The notes: generated by a model not told the origin, from the letters alone. A stretch of DNA of 64,000 bases from Microbispora catharanthi (GCF_006334915.2 NZ_VDMA02000001.1:186001-250000); one strand, 5' to 3'. Positions 25,558 to 34,913 are shown, counted from the first letter of the stretch. A program made the numbers and translations.

Positions 25558-26769
25558 TTGACTCAGGAAGCGCCCCGGACAGCTCCGGACGTGCTCGCCC
25601 CGGCGAAGCTGGGGCCGGTGACCCTGCGCAACCGCATCATCAAGGCGGCCACGTACGAGGGGCTGAGCCGCAAGAGCCTCGTCACCGACGAACTCATCGA
25701 GTTCCACGTGCGGCACGCCCAGGGCGGCGTCGGCATGACCACCGTGGCCTACTGCGCGGTCGCCCCTGAGGGGCGCACGGACGCGCGGCAGATCCAGTGG
25801 ACCCCAGAGGCGCTGCCGGGCCTGCGCGGACTCACCGAGGCCGTGCACGCCGAGGGCGCCGCCGTCGCCGCGCAGATCGGCCACGCCGGGCCGGTGGCCA
25901 ACCCCAAGTCGAACAGGCTGCCCTCGCTCGGCCCCACCCGGCACTTCCACGCCACCACGACGAGCTTCACCAAGGCCGCGACCCGCGACGACCTGCGGCG
26001 GATCGTCGCCGCCCACGCCCACGCCGGGAAGATGGCGATCGAGGCGGGCTTCGACGCCGTCGAGATCCACCTCGGGCACAACTACCTCGCCAGCTCGTTC
26101 CTCAGCCCGCGGGTCAACCACCGCAAGGACGAGTACGGCGGCAGCCTGGAGAACCGGGCCCGCCTGTCGCGGGACATCGCCCGCGCGGTGCGCGACGCGG
26201 TCGGCGACCGGATCGCGATCACGGCCAAGCTCAACATGGACGACGGCGTGCCCGGCGGCTTCTGGCTGGATGAGTCGATCAAGGTCGCGCAGTGGCTGGA
26301 GGAGGACGGCTCGCTCGACGCGCTGGAGCTCACCGCCGGCAGCTCGCTGCTCAACCCCATGTATCTGTTCAAGGGCGACGCCCCGCTGCGCGAGTTCGCC
26401 TCGGTCATGAAGCAGCCGGTGAAGCTCGGCGTCCAGCTCGTCGGCAAGCACTTCCTGCGCGCCTACCCCTACAAGGACGCCTATCTGCTCGACGACGCCC
26501 GGCAGTTCCGCGCCGCGCTCAAGACGATGCCGCTCATCCTGCTCGGCGGGATCACCAACAAGCAGGTCATGGACCAGGCGATGGCCGAGGGCTTCCAGTT
26601 CGTCGCGATGGCCCGGGCGCTGCTGCGCGAGCCGGACCTGATCAACCGCATCCAGGCCGACGACACCGTCAGGTCGCTGTGCATCCACTGCAACAAGTGC
26701 ATGACCGCGATCTACGGCGGCACGCACTGCGTGCTGACCGGCCCGATCGCCGTACGGCAGAAGGGGTAG
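25558..26769 (+). CDS. Old-yellow-enzyme family oxidoreductase
   Basis: A 403-residue FMN TIM-barrel protein: LGPVTLRNRIIKAATYEG, VAAQIGHAGP, FDAVEIHLGHNYLASSFLSP, VNHRKDEYGGSLENRARL and ILLGGITNKQVMDQAM. It ends after CIHCNKCM, where 2,4-dienoyl-CoA reductases would continue with a 4Fe-4S site and NAD domain; here only the barrel is present. Steroid loci in mycobacteria contain a similar stand-alone protein (Rv3359 type). It likely reduces an enone or dienoyl-CoA in the side-chain or ring pathway. TTG 25558 is chosen for its GGAGG 8 bases upstream; a leaderless TTG at 25531 is the alternative. First gene of a seven- or eight-gene operon. Confidence 0.78.
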   Translation: MTQEAPRTAPDVLAPAKLGPVTLRNRIIKAATYEGLSRKSLVTDELIEFHVRHAQGGVGMTTVAYCAVAPEGRTDARQIQWTPEALPGLRGLTEAVHAEGAAVAAQIGHAGPVANPKSNRLPSLGPTRHFHATTTSFTKAATRDDLRRIVAAHAHAGKMAIEAGFDAVEIHLGHNYLASSFLSPRVNHRKDEYGGSLENRARLSRDIARAVRDAVGDRIAITAKLNMDDGVPGGFWLDESIKVAQWLEEDGSLDALELTAGSSLLNPMYLFKGDAPLREFASVMKQPVKLGVQLVGKHFLRAYPYKDAYLLDDARQFRAALKTMPLILLGGITNKQVMDQAMAEGFQFVAMARALLREPDLINRIQADDTVRSLCIHCNKCMTAIYGGTHCVLTGPIAVRQKG

Positions 26770-26771
26770 CG

Positions 26772-28448
26772 GTGCGCCGGGAGACCATCGCCGACCTGCT
26801 GCTCGACCGCCTGGGCGACGACCACCCCGGCCTGCGGACCCGCGAGCGCACCTGGACCTGGGACGAGGTGGTGCGGGAGAGCGCCGCCCGGGCGGCGCTG
26901 GCCCGGGCGCTCCGAGTGTCCGATTCTTACCCCGAGGGTCCCTTCCACATCGGGGTGTTGCTCGACAACACCCCCGAGTACATCTTCTGGCTCGGCGCCG
27001 CCGCGCTGAGCGGCGCGACGATCGTCGGGATCAACAGCACCCGCCGGGGCGCCTACCTGGAGCAGGAGGTCAGGCACACCGACCTGCGGCTCGTCGTCAC
27101 CGACGAGGCCGGCCTCAAGCTGCTGGACGGCCTCGACATCGGCGTGCCGCGCGACCGCTTCCTGCTGGTGGACGCCGACGACTACGCGGAGACGGTCGCC
27201 GCGCACGCCTGCCAGCCGGTTCGCGACCCGGAGATCACGCCCAAGACGCGGATGCTGCTGCTGTTCACCTCGGGCACCACCGGCGCGTCCAAGGCCGCCG
27301 TCTGCTCCCAGGGCCGGCTGACCGGGCTGGGCTACGCCAACTGCGAGAAGTACGACGTGCGGCGGCACGACGTCAGTTATTGCTGCATGCCGCTCTTCCA
27401 CGGCAACGCGCTGATGGCGCTGTGGGCGCCGTCGCTGACCGCCGGGGCGACGGTCGTCCTCGTGCCCAAGTTCTCCGCCTCCGGGTTCCTGCCCGACGTC
27501 CGCTTCCACGGCGTCACGTTCTTCACCTACGTCGGCAAGGCCATCGCGTACATCCTGGCGCAGCCCGAGCGGTCCGACGACGCCGACAACACGCTCGACC
27601 ACGCCTTCGGCACCGAGGCGTCGCCGGAGGACCAGGCGGAGTTCCTGCGCAGGTTCGGCTGCCGGCTCATCGAGAGCTACGGGTCGAGCGAGGGCGCCGG
27701 CATGATCAAGCTCGCGCCCGAGGGCCCGGCCTCCGCGCTCGGCCGCCCGGCGCGCCCGGGCGTACGGGTGGTCGACCCCGAGACCCGCGAGACCTGCCCG
27801 CGCGCCGTGCTCGACGCGCACGGCCGGGTGACCAACGCCGAGGAGGCCATCGGCGAGATCGTGGACGTCGACGGCGCGGCGAGGTTCGAGGGCTACTACA
27901 AGAACGAGGCGGCCGACGCCGAGCGGGTCCGGCACGGCTGGTACTGGACCGGCGACCTCGGCTACATCGACGAGGACGGCTACATCTACTTCGCGGGCCG
28001 GTCGGGCGACTGGATCCGGGTGGACGGCGAGAACATCTCCGCGCTGCTGACCGAGCGTGTGCTGCGGCGGCACCCGCTGATCGTCGCGGCCGCCGTGTTC
28101 GGCGTGCCCGACCCGCGCTCCGGCGACCAGGTCATGGCCGCGCTCGAGATCCCCGAGGGCACGTCGTTCGAGGACCTCGGCCTGCCGGAGTTCCTGGCCG
28201 CGCAGGAGGACCTCGGCACCAAGGGGGCCCCGCGCCACGTGCGGGTCTCCCACGCGCTGCCGGCCACCGGGTCGAACAAGCTGCGCAAGAAGGAGATGCA
28301 GATGGAGGGCTGGCGGACCGGCGACGCCGTCTATCGATGGGCCGGCCGGGGCGCGCCCGAATACACCCTCATGACCGGACAGGACAAGGCCGCGCTGCGC
28401 GAGGAGTTCGCCGCCAACGGGCGCCTGCGCTTCCTCGGTCAGGCGTGA
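26772..28448 (+). CDS. fadD17: Steroid side-chain acyl-CoA ligase, FadD17-like
   Basis: A 558-residue adenylate-forming enzyme resembling mycobacterial FadD17: HIGVLLDNTPEYIFWLGAAA, ATIVGINSTRRGAYLEQEVR, A3 motif LLLFTSGTTGASKAAVCSQG, YCCMPLFHGNALMALWAP, FFTYVGKAIAYILAQPE, SYGSSEGAG and YFAGRSGDWIRVDGEN. FadD17 activates the C5 side-chain acid (3-oxo-cholenoate type). GTG 26772 is 2 bp after the stop of the OYE gene; the long frame before it overlaps that gene. With FadD19 broken at 6709, this may be the only intact side-chain ligase in the window, unless the one at 15217 also works here. Confidence 0.85.
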   Translation: MRRETIADLLLDRLGDDHPGLRTRERTWTWDEVVRESAARAALARALRVSDSYPEGPFHIGVLLDNTPEYIFWLGAAALSGATIVGINSTRRGAYLEQEVRHTDLRLVVTDEAGLKLLDGLDIGVPRDRFLLVDADDYAETVAAHACQPVRDPEITPKTRMLLLFTSGTTGASKAAVCSQGRLTGLGYANCEKYDVRRHDVSYCCMPLFHGNALMALWAPSLTAGATVVLVPKFSASGFLPDVRFHGVTFFTYVGKAIAYILAQPERSDDADNTLDHAFGTEASPEDQAEFLRRFGCRLIESYGSSEGAGMIKLAPEGPASALGRPARPGVRVVDPETRETCPRAVLDAHGRVTNAEEAIGEIVDVDGAARFEGYYKNEAADAERVRHGWYWTGDLGYIDEDGYIYFAGRSGDWIRVDGENISALLTERVLRRHPLIVAAAVFGVPDPRSGDQVMAALEIPEGTSFEDLGLPEFLAAQEDLGTKGAPRHVRVSHALPATGSNKLRKKEMQMEGWRTGDAVYRWAGRGAPEYTLMTGQDKAALREEFAANGRLRFLGQA

Positions 28449-28460
28449 AGGAGAGCGGAC

Positions 28461-29621
28461 ATGGATCTGCGGGAGAGTCCCGAGCAGCGCGAGCTGCGCC
28501 GGGAGCTGAGGGCGTACTTCGCGGGCCTGCTGCCCGAGGACGAGCGGCGCCGCGTCGGCGAGGAGGGCGTCGGCGGCCGCCGGTTCCGCGAGGTCGTGCG
28601 GCGCCTCGGCGCCGACGGCTGGCTCGGCATCGGCTGGCCGGTCGAGTACGGCGGGCAGGGCCGGTCGGTCGAGGAGCAGTACGTGTTCTTCGACGAGGTC
28701 CAGCGGGCCGGGCTGCCGTTCCCGTTCGTCACCGTCAACACAGTCGGCCCGACGCTGATGAGCCACGGGTCGCCCGAGCAGAAGAAGCGGTATCTGCCCG
28801 GAATCCTGTCCGGCGACCTGGTCTTCGCGATCGGCTACACCGAGCCCGGCGCGGGCACCGACCTCGCCTCCCTCACCACCCGGGCGGTCAGGGACGGCGA
28901 CGAGTGGGTCGTCGACGGCAGCAAGATCTTCACCAGCGGCGCCAACACGGCCGACTACGTGTGGCTGGCCTGCCGTACGGACCCCGACGCGCCCAAGCAC
29001 AAGGGCATCTCGATCCTGATCGTGCCGACGGACGCGCCGGGCTTCTCCTGGAGCCCCATCCAGGCCGTGGGTGGGATGGTCGTGACGGCCACCTACTACA
29101 GCGGCGTACGGGTGCCGGCCGACGCGGTCGTCGGCGAGGTGAACGGTGGCTGGCGGCTCATCACCCACCAGCTCAACCACGAGCGGATCGGCCTGGCCGC
29201 GCTCGGCGGCCGGATGATCCAGCTCTGGGAGCAGGTCGCCGGCTGGGCGCGCGACAACGGCGCGATGGAGCTGCCGTGGGTGCGGCGGGACCTCGCCCGC
29301 GCGTACGCCCGGCTGGAGGCGATGCGGCTGATGAACTGGAAGATGACCGACGCGGTCGCGCGTGACGCGCTGTCGGGCGCGGACGCCGGGGCGGCCAAGG
29401 TGTACGGCACCGAGACCCACATCGACGTGCAGCGCACGCTGTCGGGGATCCTCGGCGCGGGCGGGCGCGTGCGCCCCGAGTCGCCGGGCGCGGCGCTCGC
29501 CGGGCAGATCGAGCAGCTGTCGCGGCAGGGCATCGTCAACACCTTCGGCGGCGGCGTGAACGAGGTCCTGCGGGACATGGTCGCCACCCAGGGCCTCGGC
29601 CTTCCCCGGGCGGGTCGCTGA
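28461..29621 (+). CDS. fadE28: Acyl-CoA dehydrogenase FadE28 (ChsE1-like)
   Basis: A 386-residue acyl-CoA dehydrogenase, the first half of an alpha2beta2 pair with FadE29. It shows WLGIGWPVEYGGQGRSVEEQ, FAIGYTEPGAGTDLASLTTR, WVVDGSKIFTSGANTADYVW and NTFGGGVNEVLRDMVATQGL. The complex dehydrogenates 3-oxo-pregn-4-ene-20-carboxyl-CoA, the three-carbon side-chain intermediate. AAGGAG is 8 bases before the ATG. The stop overlaps the next start (TGATG). Name by position as well as sequence: FadE26 is the close alternative. Confidence 0.82.
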   Translation: MDLRESPEQRELRRELRAYFAGLLPEDERRRVGEEGVGGRRFREVVRRLGADGWLGIGWPVEYGGQGRSVEEQYVFFDEVQRAGLPFPFVTVNTVGPTLMSHGSPEQKKRYLPGILSGDLVFAIGYTEPGAGTDLASLTTRAVRDGDEWVVDGSKIFTSGANTADYVWLACRTDPDAPKHKGISILIVPTDAPGFSWSPIQAVGGMVVTATYYSGVRVPADAVVGEVNGGWRLITHQLNHERIGLAALGGRMIQLWEQVAGWARDNGAMELPWVRRDLARAYARLEAMRLMNWKMTDAVARDALSGADAGAAKVYGTETHIDVQRTLSGILGAGGRVRPESPGAALAGQIEQLSRQGIVNTFGGGVNEVLRDMVATQGLGLPRAGR

Positions 29622-30553
29622 TGACCGCCTATGAGGACTTCGCCGGACGGGAGATCGTCCCGCTCCGGGAGGGGCCCGACCCGGTGAACGTGCCCATGAT
29701 CCGGCACTGGGCCGAGGCGATGGGCGACCGCAACCCCGTCCACCTGGACGACGACGCCGCCCGCGCGGCCGGCCGTCCCGGGATCGTCGCGCCCGCGTCG
29801 ATGACGCAGGCGTGGACGATGCGGGGGTACGCCGCGAGCATCACGGGCTCGGGTGCGGGGCCGGGAGCGGAGGAACTGAACGCGCTGCTGGAGAAGGACG
29901 GCTACACCTCGGTGGTGGCGACCGACTCGGAGTTCGAGTTCCACCGGGAGCTGGTCGTCGGCGACCGCGTGAACGTCCGCGAGGTCGTGGAGTCGATCTC
30001 CCCGGAGAAGAGCACCGCGCTCGGCGTCGGGCGGTTCGTCACCACGGTCCGCACCTACACCGACCAGGACGGCGAGGTCGTCGCCGTGCAGCGCTGGCGC
30101 CTGCTCCGGTTCCGGCCGAAGGCCCCTTCTCCGGAAAAGCGGGCCCCGAAGGCGTTGCGGCCGCGGCCCGCGGTCAACCGGGACAACGCGTTCTGGTTCG
30201 AGGCGGCGCGTGAGCACCGGCTGGTTGTCCAGCGCTGCTCCGGGTGCGGGACGCTGCGCCACCCGCCCGGCCCGTGCTGCCCGCACTGCGGCTCGTTCGA
30301 GTGGGACGTCGCGGAGGCGTCGGGCCGCGGGCAGGTCTACAGCTTCGTGGTCGCCCACCACCCCCGCCACCCGGCGTTCGAGTATCCGCTGATCGTCGCG
30401 GTCGTGGAGCTCGACGAGGGCACGCGGCTCATCACCAACCTGGTCGGCGTGGAACCCGGAGAGGTCGAGATCGGCATGCCCGTCGTCCTCGACTGGCTGG
30501 ACGCCGATCCCGACCTGTCACTTCCGGTGTTCCGCCCGCAGGAGAACGACTGA
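29621..30553 (+). CDS. chsH2: Steroid hydratase subunit ChsH2 (MaoC-like plus DUF35)
   Basis: A 310-residue two-domain protein. Residues 1-165 are a MaoC-like hot-dog domain (HWAEAMGDRNPVHLDDDAAR). Residues 180-310 are a DUF35 domain with the zinc ribbon CSGCG and CCPHCG, followed by an OB-fold. ChsH2 pairs with ChsH1 to hydrate the 17(20)-unsaturated C3 side-chain CoA ester, and its DUF35 domain docks the aldolase Ltp2. Both partner genes follow in this operon, which makes the assignment strong. Overlaps fadE28 and fadE29 by 1 and 3 bp. Confidence 0.9.
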   Translation: MTAYEDFAGREIVPLREGPDPVNVPMIRHWAEAMGDRNPVHLDDDAARAAGRPGIVAPASMTQAWTMRGYAASITGSGAGPGAEELNALLEKDGYTSVVATDSEFEFHRELVVGDRVNVREVVESISPEKSTALGVGRFVTTVRTYTDQDGEVVAVQRWRLLRFRPKAPSPEKRAPKALRPRPAVNRDNAFWFEAAREHRLVVQRCSGCGTLRHPPGPCCPHCGSFEWDVAEASGRGQVYSFVVAHHPRHPAFEYPLIVAVVELDEGTRLITNLVGVEPGEVEIGMPVVLDWLDADPDLSLPVFRPQEND

Positions 30554-31662
30554 TGGACTTCACTCTGGACGAAGAGCTCGAGGCGGTGCGTGCCCTGGCC
30601 AACCAGATCTTCGCCGACCGCGCCACGACCGAGCGCGTACGCGAGGTGGAGGGCTCGCCGGGCCGCCTGGATGAGGAGCTGTGGGCGGAGCTGGGCAAGG
30701 CGGGCCTGCTCGGCATCGCGCTGCCGGAGGAGGCGGGCGGCGCCGGGCTGGGCCTGGGCGCCCTGTGCGTGCTGCTGGAGGAGCAGGGCCGCCACGTCGC
30801 CCCGGTGCCGCTGTGGCCCGCGGCCGTCGGCGCGCTCGCGGTCGCCGCGCACGGCACCCCCGAGCAGCGTGAGAGCCTGCTCCCCGCGGCTGCGGACGGC
30901 TCGTCGCGGCTCACCGTGGCGCTGGAGGAGTTCGGCCCGGCCGACCCGGCCACGCCGCGCTGCACGGCCCGGCGACAGAGCGACGGCTGGCGGCTGACCG
31001 GCGTCAAGGCCGTGGTCCCCTCGCCGTTCGGTGCGGGCCACGTGCTGGTCTCGGCCGCGGCCGAGGGAGTGCCGGGCCTGTTCCTGGTCGCCTGCGACGC
31101 CGAGGGTGTCTCCTGGGAGGCCGAGGAGACCACGACGCACGATCTCGCCGGCACCCTCACCCTGGACGACGCCCCGGCGCAGGCGGTCGGCGCGCCGGGG
31201 GACGGCGCGGTGGCGTGGACGATCGAGCGGGCGGCGCTCGCGCTGGCGGCCGTGCAGCTCGGCGTCGCCCAGGGCGCGATCCGGCACGCCGTGACCTACC
31301 TGTCCGAGCGCAAGCAGTTCGGCCGGCCGCTCGGCACCTTCCAGGCGGTGCAGCACCAGCTCGCCGACTGCTACATCGACGTCGACGCCATCCGCGTGTG
31401 CCTGTGGCAGGCGGTCACCTCCCTGCGGGAAGGCGGGGACGCCGCGGCGGCCGTGCTCGTCGCCAAGTGGTGGGCCGGGGACGCCGGGCTGACCGTGGCG
31501 CACCGGGTGCAGCACGTCCACGGGGGCATCGGCGTCGACGTCGACTACCCGGTCCACCGGCACTTCCTGTGGGCCAGGCAGATCTCCGGCACGCTCGGCG
31601 GGCCGAGCGCCGACCTCGCCAAGCTCGGCGCGGTGATCGCGGCGGGAAGGATCCCCGAATGA
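30553..31662 (+). CDS. fadE29: Acyl-CoA dehydrogenase FadE29 (ChsE2-like)
   Basis: A 369-residue dehydrogenase, partner of FadE28. It begins MDFTLDEELEAVRALANQIF, has GLLGIALPEEAGGAGLGLGA and the C-terminal signatures YLSERKQFGRPLGTFQAVQH and VQHVHGGIGVDVDYPVHRHF. In the heteromer this type supplies the catalytic base and shapes the FAD site with FadE28. ATG 30553 overlaps the chsH2 stop and its own stop overlaps chsH1 (ATGA), so translation is probably coupled to keep stoichiometry. Confidence 0.85.
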   Translation: MDFTLDEELEAVRALANQIFADRATTERVREVEGSPGRLDEELWAELGKAGLLGIALPEEAGGAGLGLGALCVLLEEQGRHVAPVPLWPAAVGALAVAAHGTPEQRESLLPAAADGSSRLTVALEEFGPADPATPRCTARRQSDGWRLTGVKAVVPSPFGAGHVLVSAAAEGVPGLFLVACDAEGVSWEAEETTTHDLAGTLTLDDAPAQAVGAPGDGAVAWTIERAALALAAVQLGVAQGAIRHAVTYLSERKQFGRPLGTFQAVQHQLADCYIDVDAIRVCLWQAVTSLREGGDAAAAVLVAKWWAGDAGLTVAHRVQHVHGGIGVDVDYPVHRHFLWARQISGTLGGPSADLAKLGAVIAAGRIPE

Positions 31663-32084
31663 ACCGGCGAACGTACGAGGAGGTGGCGGTGGGGGAGGAG
31701 CTGCCCGCGCTGCCGATCCCGCTGACCCGCACGCTCATCGTGGCGACCGCGATCGCCAGCCGCGACTACCAGGACGTCCACCACGACCCCGGCCTCGCGG
31801 TTGAGCGCGGGTCGAAGGACATCTTCATGAACATCCTCACCACCAACGGCCTGGTCGACCGGTACGTGACGGAATGGGCGGGCCCGGCCGCCGTCGTCAA
31901 GGCGATCAGGATCAGGCTCGGCGTGCCCAACCACCCCGGCGACACGATGACGCTGACCGGCACGGTCACCGCCAAGCACGACGAGGACCGCCGGGTCGAG
32001 ATCGCCGTACGCGGCGAGAACGGCCTGGGCGCCCATGTCACCGGCACCGTCGTCGTACGGCTTCCCTCGAAGGTGGCGACATGA
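31659..32084 (+). CDS. chsH1: Steroid hydratase subunit ChsH1 (MaoC-like)
   Basis: A 141-residue single hot-dog protein. The catalytic-type motif is IASRDYQDVHHDPGLAVERG (Asp and His of a MaoC hydratase), then FMNILTTNGLVDRYVTEWAG. With ChsH2 it forms the hydratase that adds water to 3-oxo-4,17-pregnadiene-20-carboxyl-CoA. Four-base overlaps at both ends tie it into the operon. Length equals mycobacterial ChsH1. Confidence 0.9.
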   Translation: MNRRTYEEVAVGEELPALPIPLTRTLIVATAIASRDYQDVHHDPGLAVERGSKDIFMNILTTNGLVDRYVTEWAGPAAVVKAIRIRLGVPNHPGDTMTLTGTVTAKHDEDRRVEIAVRGENGLGAHVTGTVVVRLPSKVAT

Positions 32085-33268
32085 GCCGGCTTTCCGGCGC
32101 GGCGGCCGTCGCCGGCATCGGGGCCACCGAGTTCTCCAAGGACTCCGGCCGCAGCGAGCTGCGGCTCGCCTGCGAGGCCGTGCTCGCGGCCATCGCCGAC
32201 GCCGGCCTGAAGCCGTCCGACGTGGACGGGATGGTGACGTTCACCGCCGACACCAACGCCGAGATCCACGTCGCCCGCACCACCGGCATGGGCGACCTGA
32301 CGTTCTTCTCGCGCATCCCGCACGGCGGCGGCGCGGCCTGCGGCACCGTCCAGCAGGCGGCGCTCGCCGTCGCGACCGGCGTCGCCGACGTCGTCGTCTG
32401 CTACCGGGCGTTCAACGAGCGGTCCGGTGTGCGCTACGGCCTCGGCCAGGCGGACCGGCCGGTCGAGACTGCGGCCGACATCGGGGCGGACGGCGCGGCG
32501 TACGCGTGGCTCAACCCGTTCGGCCTGTCGACGCCCGCCCAGTGGGTGGCCATGTTCGCCCGCCGCTACATGCACGAGTACGGCGCGACCAGCGAGGACT
32601 TCGGCCGGGTGGCCGTGGTGGACCGCAAGCACGCGGCGAACAACCCGGCGGCCTGGTTCTACCAGCGGCCCATCACCCTTGAGGACCACCAGGCGTCGCG
32701 CTGGATCGCCGAGCCGCTGCACCTGCTGGACTGCTGCCAGGAGACCGACGGCGGCCAGGCGCTGGTCGTGGTCTCGGCCGAGCGGGCGCGCGACCTGCCG
32801 CACCCGCCCGCCGTCATCCTCGGCGCGGCCCAGGGCTCGGGCGACGACCAGCACATGATGACGAGCTACTACCGTCCCCGAATCACCGGCATCCCCGAGA
32901 TGGGGCTGGTCGGGCTGCAGTTGTACGCGCAGAGCGGTCTCGGCCCCGCCGACATGGACGCGGCGATCCTGTACGACCACTTCACGCCGCTGGTGCTGCC
33001 GCAACTGGAGGAGCTGGGCTTCTGCGCCCCCGGCGAGGCCAAGGACTTCGTCGCCGAGGGCAACCTGGAGCTCGGCGGGCGCCTGCCGTTCAACACGCAC
33101 GGCGGCCAGCTCGGCGAGGCGTACCTGCACGGCATGAACGGCATCGCCGAGGCCGTCCGCCTGGTGCGGGGCACCAGCGTCAACCAGCCGGAGGGAGTGC
33201 GCAACGTGATCGTGACGGCGGGCACCGGGGTGCCCACCAGCGGCCTGGTGCTCGGAGCCGGCCGGTGA
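32081..33268 (+). CDS. ltp2: Aldolase Ltp2 (thiolase-fold)
   Basis: A 395-residue thiolase-superfamily protein of the lipid-transfer-protein type. It has VAGIGATEFSKDSGRSELRL, HGGGAACGTVQQAALAVATG, LLDCCQETDGGQALVVVSAE, AILYDHFTPLVLPQLEELGF and LPFNTHGGQLGEAYLHGMNG. Classical thiolase Cys placement is altered, as in Ltp2, which catalyses a retro-aldol cleavage releasing propionyl-CoA and androstenedione-type ketone. It needs the ChsH2 DUF35 domain. Its position as the last core gene after ChsH1 is the same as in the mycobacterial igr operon. Confidence 0.9.
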   Translation: MSRLSGAAAVAGIGATEFSKDSGRSELRLACEAVLAAIADAGLKPSDVDGMVTFTADTNAEIHVARTTGMGDLTFFSRIPHGGGAACGTVQQAALAVATGVADVVVCYRAFNERSGVRYGLGQADRPVETAADIGADGAAYAWLNPFGLSTPAQWVAMFARRYMHEYGATSEDFGRVAVVDRKHAANNPAAWFYQRPITLEDHQASRWIAEPLHLLDCCQETDGGQALVVVSAERARDLPHPPAVILGAAQGSGDDQHMMTSYYRPRITGIPEMGLVGLQLYAQSGLGPADMDAAILYDHFTPLVLPQLEELGFCAPGEAKDFVAEGNLELGGRLPFNTHGGQLGEAYLHGMNGIAEAVRLVRGTSVNQPEGVRNVIVTAGTGVPTSGLVLGAGR

Positions 33269-34098
33269 ACGCGGGCGAGATGAACGCTGCCGAGTGGGCC
33301 GGCCGCGACCTCGGCGAGCGCACGGTCGCCTACGACGAGCGGGAGGCGATCCTCTACGCGCTCGCCGTCGGCGCCCCGGCCACCGACCTCGACCTCGTCT
33401 TCGAGGAGCGGCTGCGGGTGCTGCCGACGTTCGCGCTGACCAAGGCCCAGTGGGCGCCGGACGCGCTCGGCTCGCTGGGCGCGTTCGACACCCGGACGGC
33501 CGTGCACGGCTCCCAGCGGCTGGAGATGCGCACGCCGCTGCCGCCGGCGGGCGAGCTGACGATGAAGGCCCGCGTCGCCCGGGTCTGGGACAAGGGCGGC
33601 GCCGCGGTCTTCGAGGTCGAGGTGGACAGCGAGTTCTTCCTCGCCGCCTGGTCGCTGTTCGCGCCGGGCCGCGGCGGGTTCGGCGGCGAGCGCGGTCCTT
33701 CGGCCCCGAAGCGGCCCGAAACGCCGCCCGCGCGTCAGCTGCGGCTGGACACCTCGCCCAACCAGGCCGCGCTCTACCGCCTGCTCGGCGACCGGCACCA
33801 CATGCACATCGACCCGGGGGCGGCGAAGGCGGCCGGGATGCCCAGGCCGTTCATGCACGGCCTGTGCACGCTGGCGGCGGTGACGCTGCCGCTGGCCGAC
33901 GCCGTGGGCGCGCACCCGGCCGGCCTGGCCGAGCTTGCGGGCAGGTTCGCCGCCCCGGTCTTCCCCGGCGACCGACTCGACCTGCGTACGTGGGACGAGG
34001 AGGATGCCGTGGCCTTCGAGGCGGCGGTGAACGGCACGCCCGTGCTCACGGGCGGGCGCGCCGTCTTCCGTGAGGCTCAGCCGCCCGTCACCAGGTAG
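33265..34098 (+). CDS. MaoC-type hydratase, double hot-dog, second copy
   Basis: A 277-residue type-2 hydratase paralogous to the protein at 10463-11332 (LRVLPTFALTK, ARVWDKGGAAVFEVE and PGRGGFGGERGP are shared features). The active-site segment reads YRLLGDRHHMHIDPGAAKAA: the Asp and the second His are kept, but the usual Asn-Pro before it is His-His. This may change activity or substrate. It overlaps ltp2 by 4 bp (GTGA) and converges on the next SDR with a 22-bp overlap. It probably hydrates a side-chain enoyl-CoA. Confidence 0.78.
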   Translation: MNAGEMNAAEWAGRDLGERTVAYDEREAILYALAVGAPATDLDLVFEERLRVLPTFALTKAQWAPDALGSLGAFDTRTAVHGSQRLEMRTPLPPAGELTMKARVARVWDKGGAAVFEVEVDSEFFLAAWSLFAPGRGGFGGERGPSAPKRPETPPARQLRLDTSPNQAALYRLLGDRHHMHIDPGAAKAAGMPRPFMHGLCTLAAVTLPLADAVGAHPAGLAELAGRFAAPVFPGDRLDLRTWDEEDAVAFEAAVNGTPVLTGGRAVFREAQPPVTR

Positions 34099-34844
34099 CG
34101 GGCCGGGACCTCGCCTCCGCCGTGCACCGGGACGTCCGCCCCGGTGAGGTAGGAGGCGAGGTCGCTCGCCAGGAAGAGGCAGGCGTTCGCCACGTCCTGC
34201 GGCACCGCCAGCCTGCGCATCGGGATGACCTCCGACAGCGCCGCGCCGCCGTCCTCGCCGTACAGGGAGGCGGCGGCCGCGGTCCTGATGAGGCCGGTGG
34301 TGATGTGGTTGACCCGCACCTTCGGCGACCATTCCAGCGCCAGCGCCCTGGTGAGCATGAGCAGCCCGGCCTTGGCCGCCGAGTACGCCGCCGTGCCCGG
34401 CTGCGGGTCCACGCCGGAGACGCTGCCGATGTTGACGATCGACCCGCCGGTCTCCTGCTCGCGCATCACGAGGTTGGCCGGCTGGGCCACGTAGAACGGC
34501 GCGAGCAGGTTGAGGTCCACGATCCGCTCGACGAACCGCGGCGAGACCGTCGCAGCGTCGGCGTTCGGCGAGCCTCCGGCGTTGTTGACCAGCACGTCGA
34601 GCCGGCCCAGGTGGTCGACGGTCTGCTCCACCAGCCGGGCCGCCTCCGCGGGGTCGCGGATGTCGGCGGCGACGAAGCGCGCCGTCCGGCCGCCCGCCGA
34701 GGGCGGCTTCTCCGGCTCGTTCCGCCCGCACACCACGACACCGGCGCCCGCGGCGAGGAACGCCTCGGCGATCACGAAGCCGATGCCCTTGGTCCCTCCG
34801 GTGACCAGCACCGCCCGGCCGCCGAAATCCACCGTCACGTTCAC
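34077..34844 (-). CDS. SDR oxidoreductase in steroid cluster
   Basis: A 255-residue SDR. It has LVTGGTKGIGFVIAEAFLAA, FVAADIRDPAEAARLVEQ, VLVNNAGGSPNAD, the Ser/Tyr/Lys site in GSVSGVDPQPGTAAYSAAKA, and ASYLTGADVPVHGGGEV. Similar SDRs sit in mycobacterial steroid loci, but the substrate cannot be assigned. It is divergent from fadD3; the 116-bp gap holds one shared motif. Its 3' end overlaps the hydratase gene tail. Confidence 0.78.
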   Translation of the reverse strand: MNVTVDFGGRAVLVTGGTKGIGFVIAEAFLAAGAGVVVCGRNEPEKPPSAGGRTARFVAADIRDPAEAARLVEQTVDHLGRLDVLVNNAGGSPNADAATVSPRFVERIVDLNLLAPFYVAQPANLVMREQETGGSIVNIGSVSGVDPQPGTAAYSAAKAGLLMLTRALALEWSPKVRVNHITTGLIRTAAAASLYGEDGGAALSEVIPMRRLAVPQDVANACLFLASDLASYLTGADVPVHGGGEVPARYLVTGG

Positions 34845-34913
34845 CGTTTCCTCCCACGTCTCGATACGACCCAGGGAGGGTACGGCCGGCCGCCCGCCGG
34901 TGGGGGAGAGGTA

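Noticed and set aside
26712..29420. 902-residue open frame on the minus strand opposite fadD17/fadE28
   Set aside because: Shadow frame; no recognisable domain, and both plus-strand genes have intact catalytic motifs.
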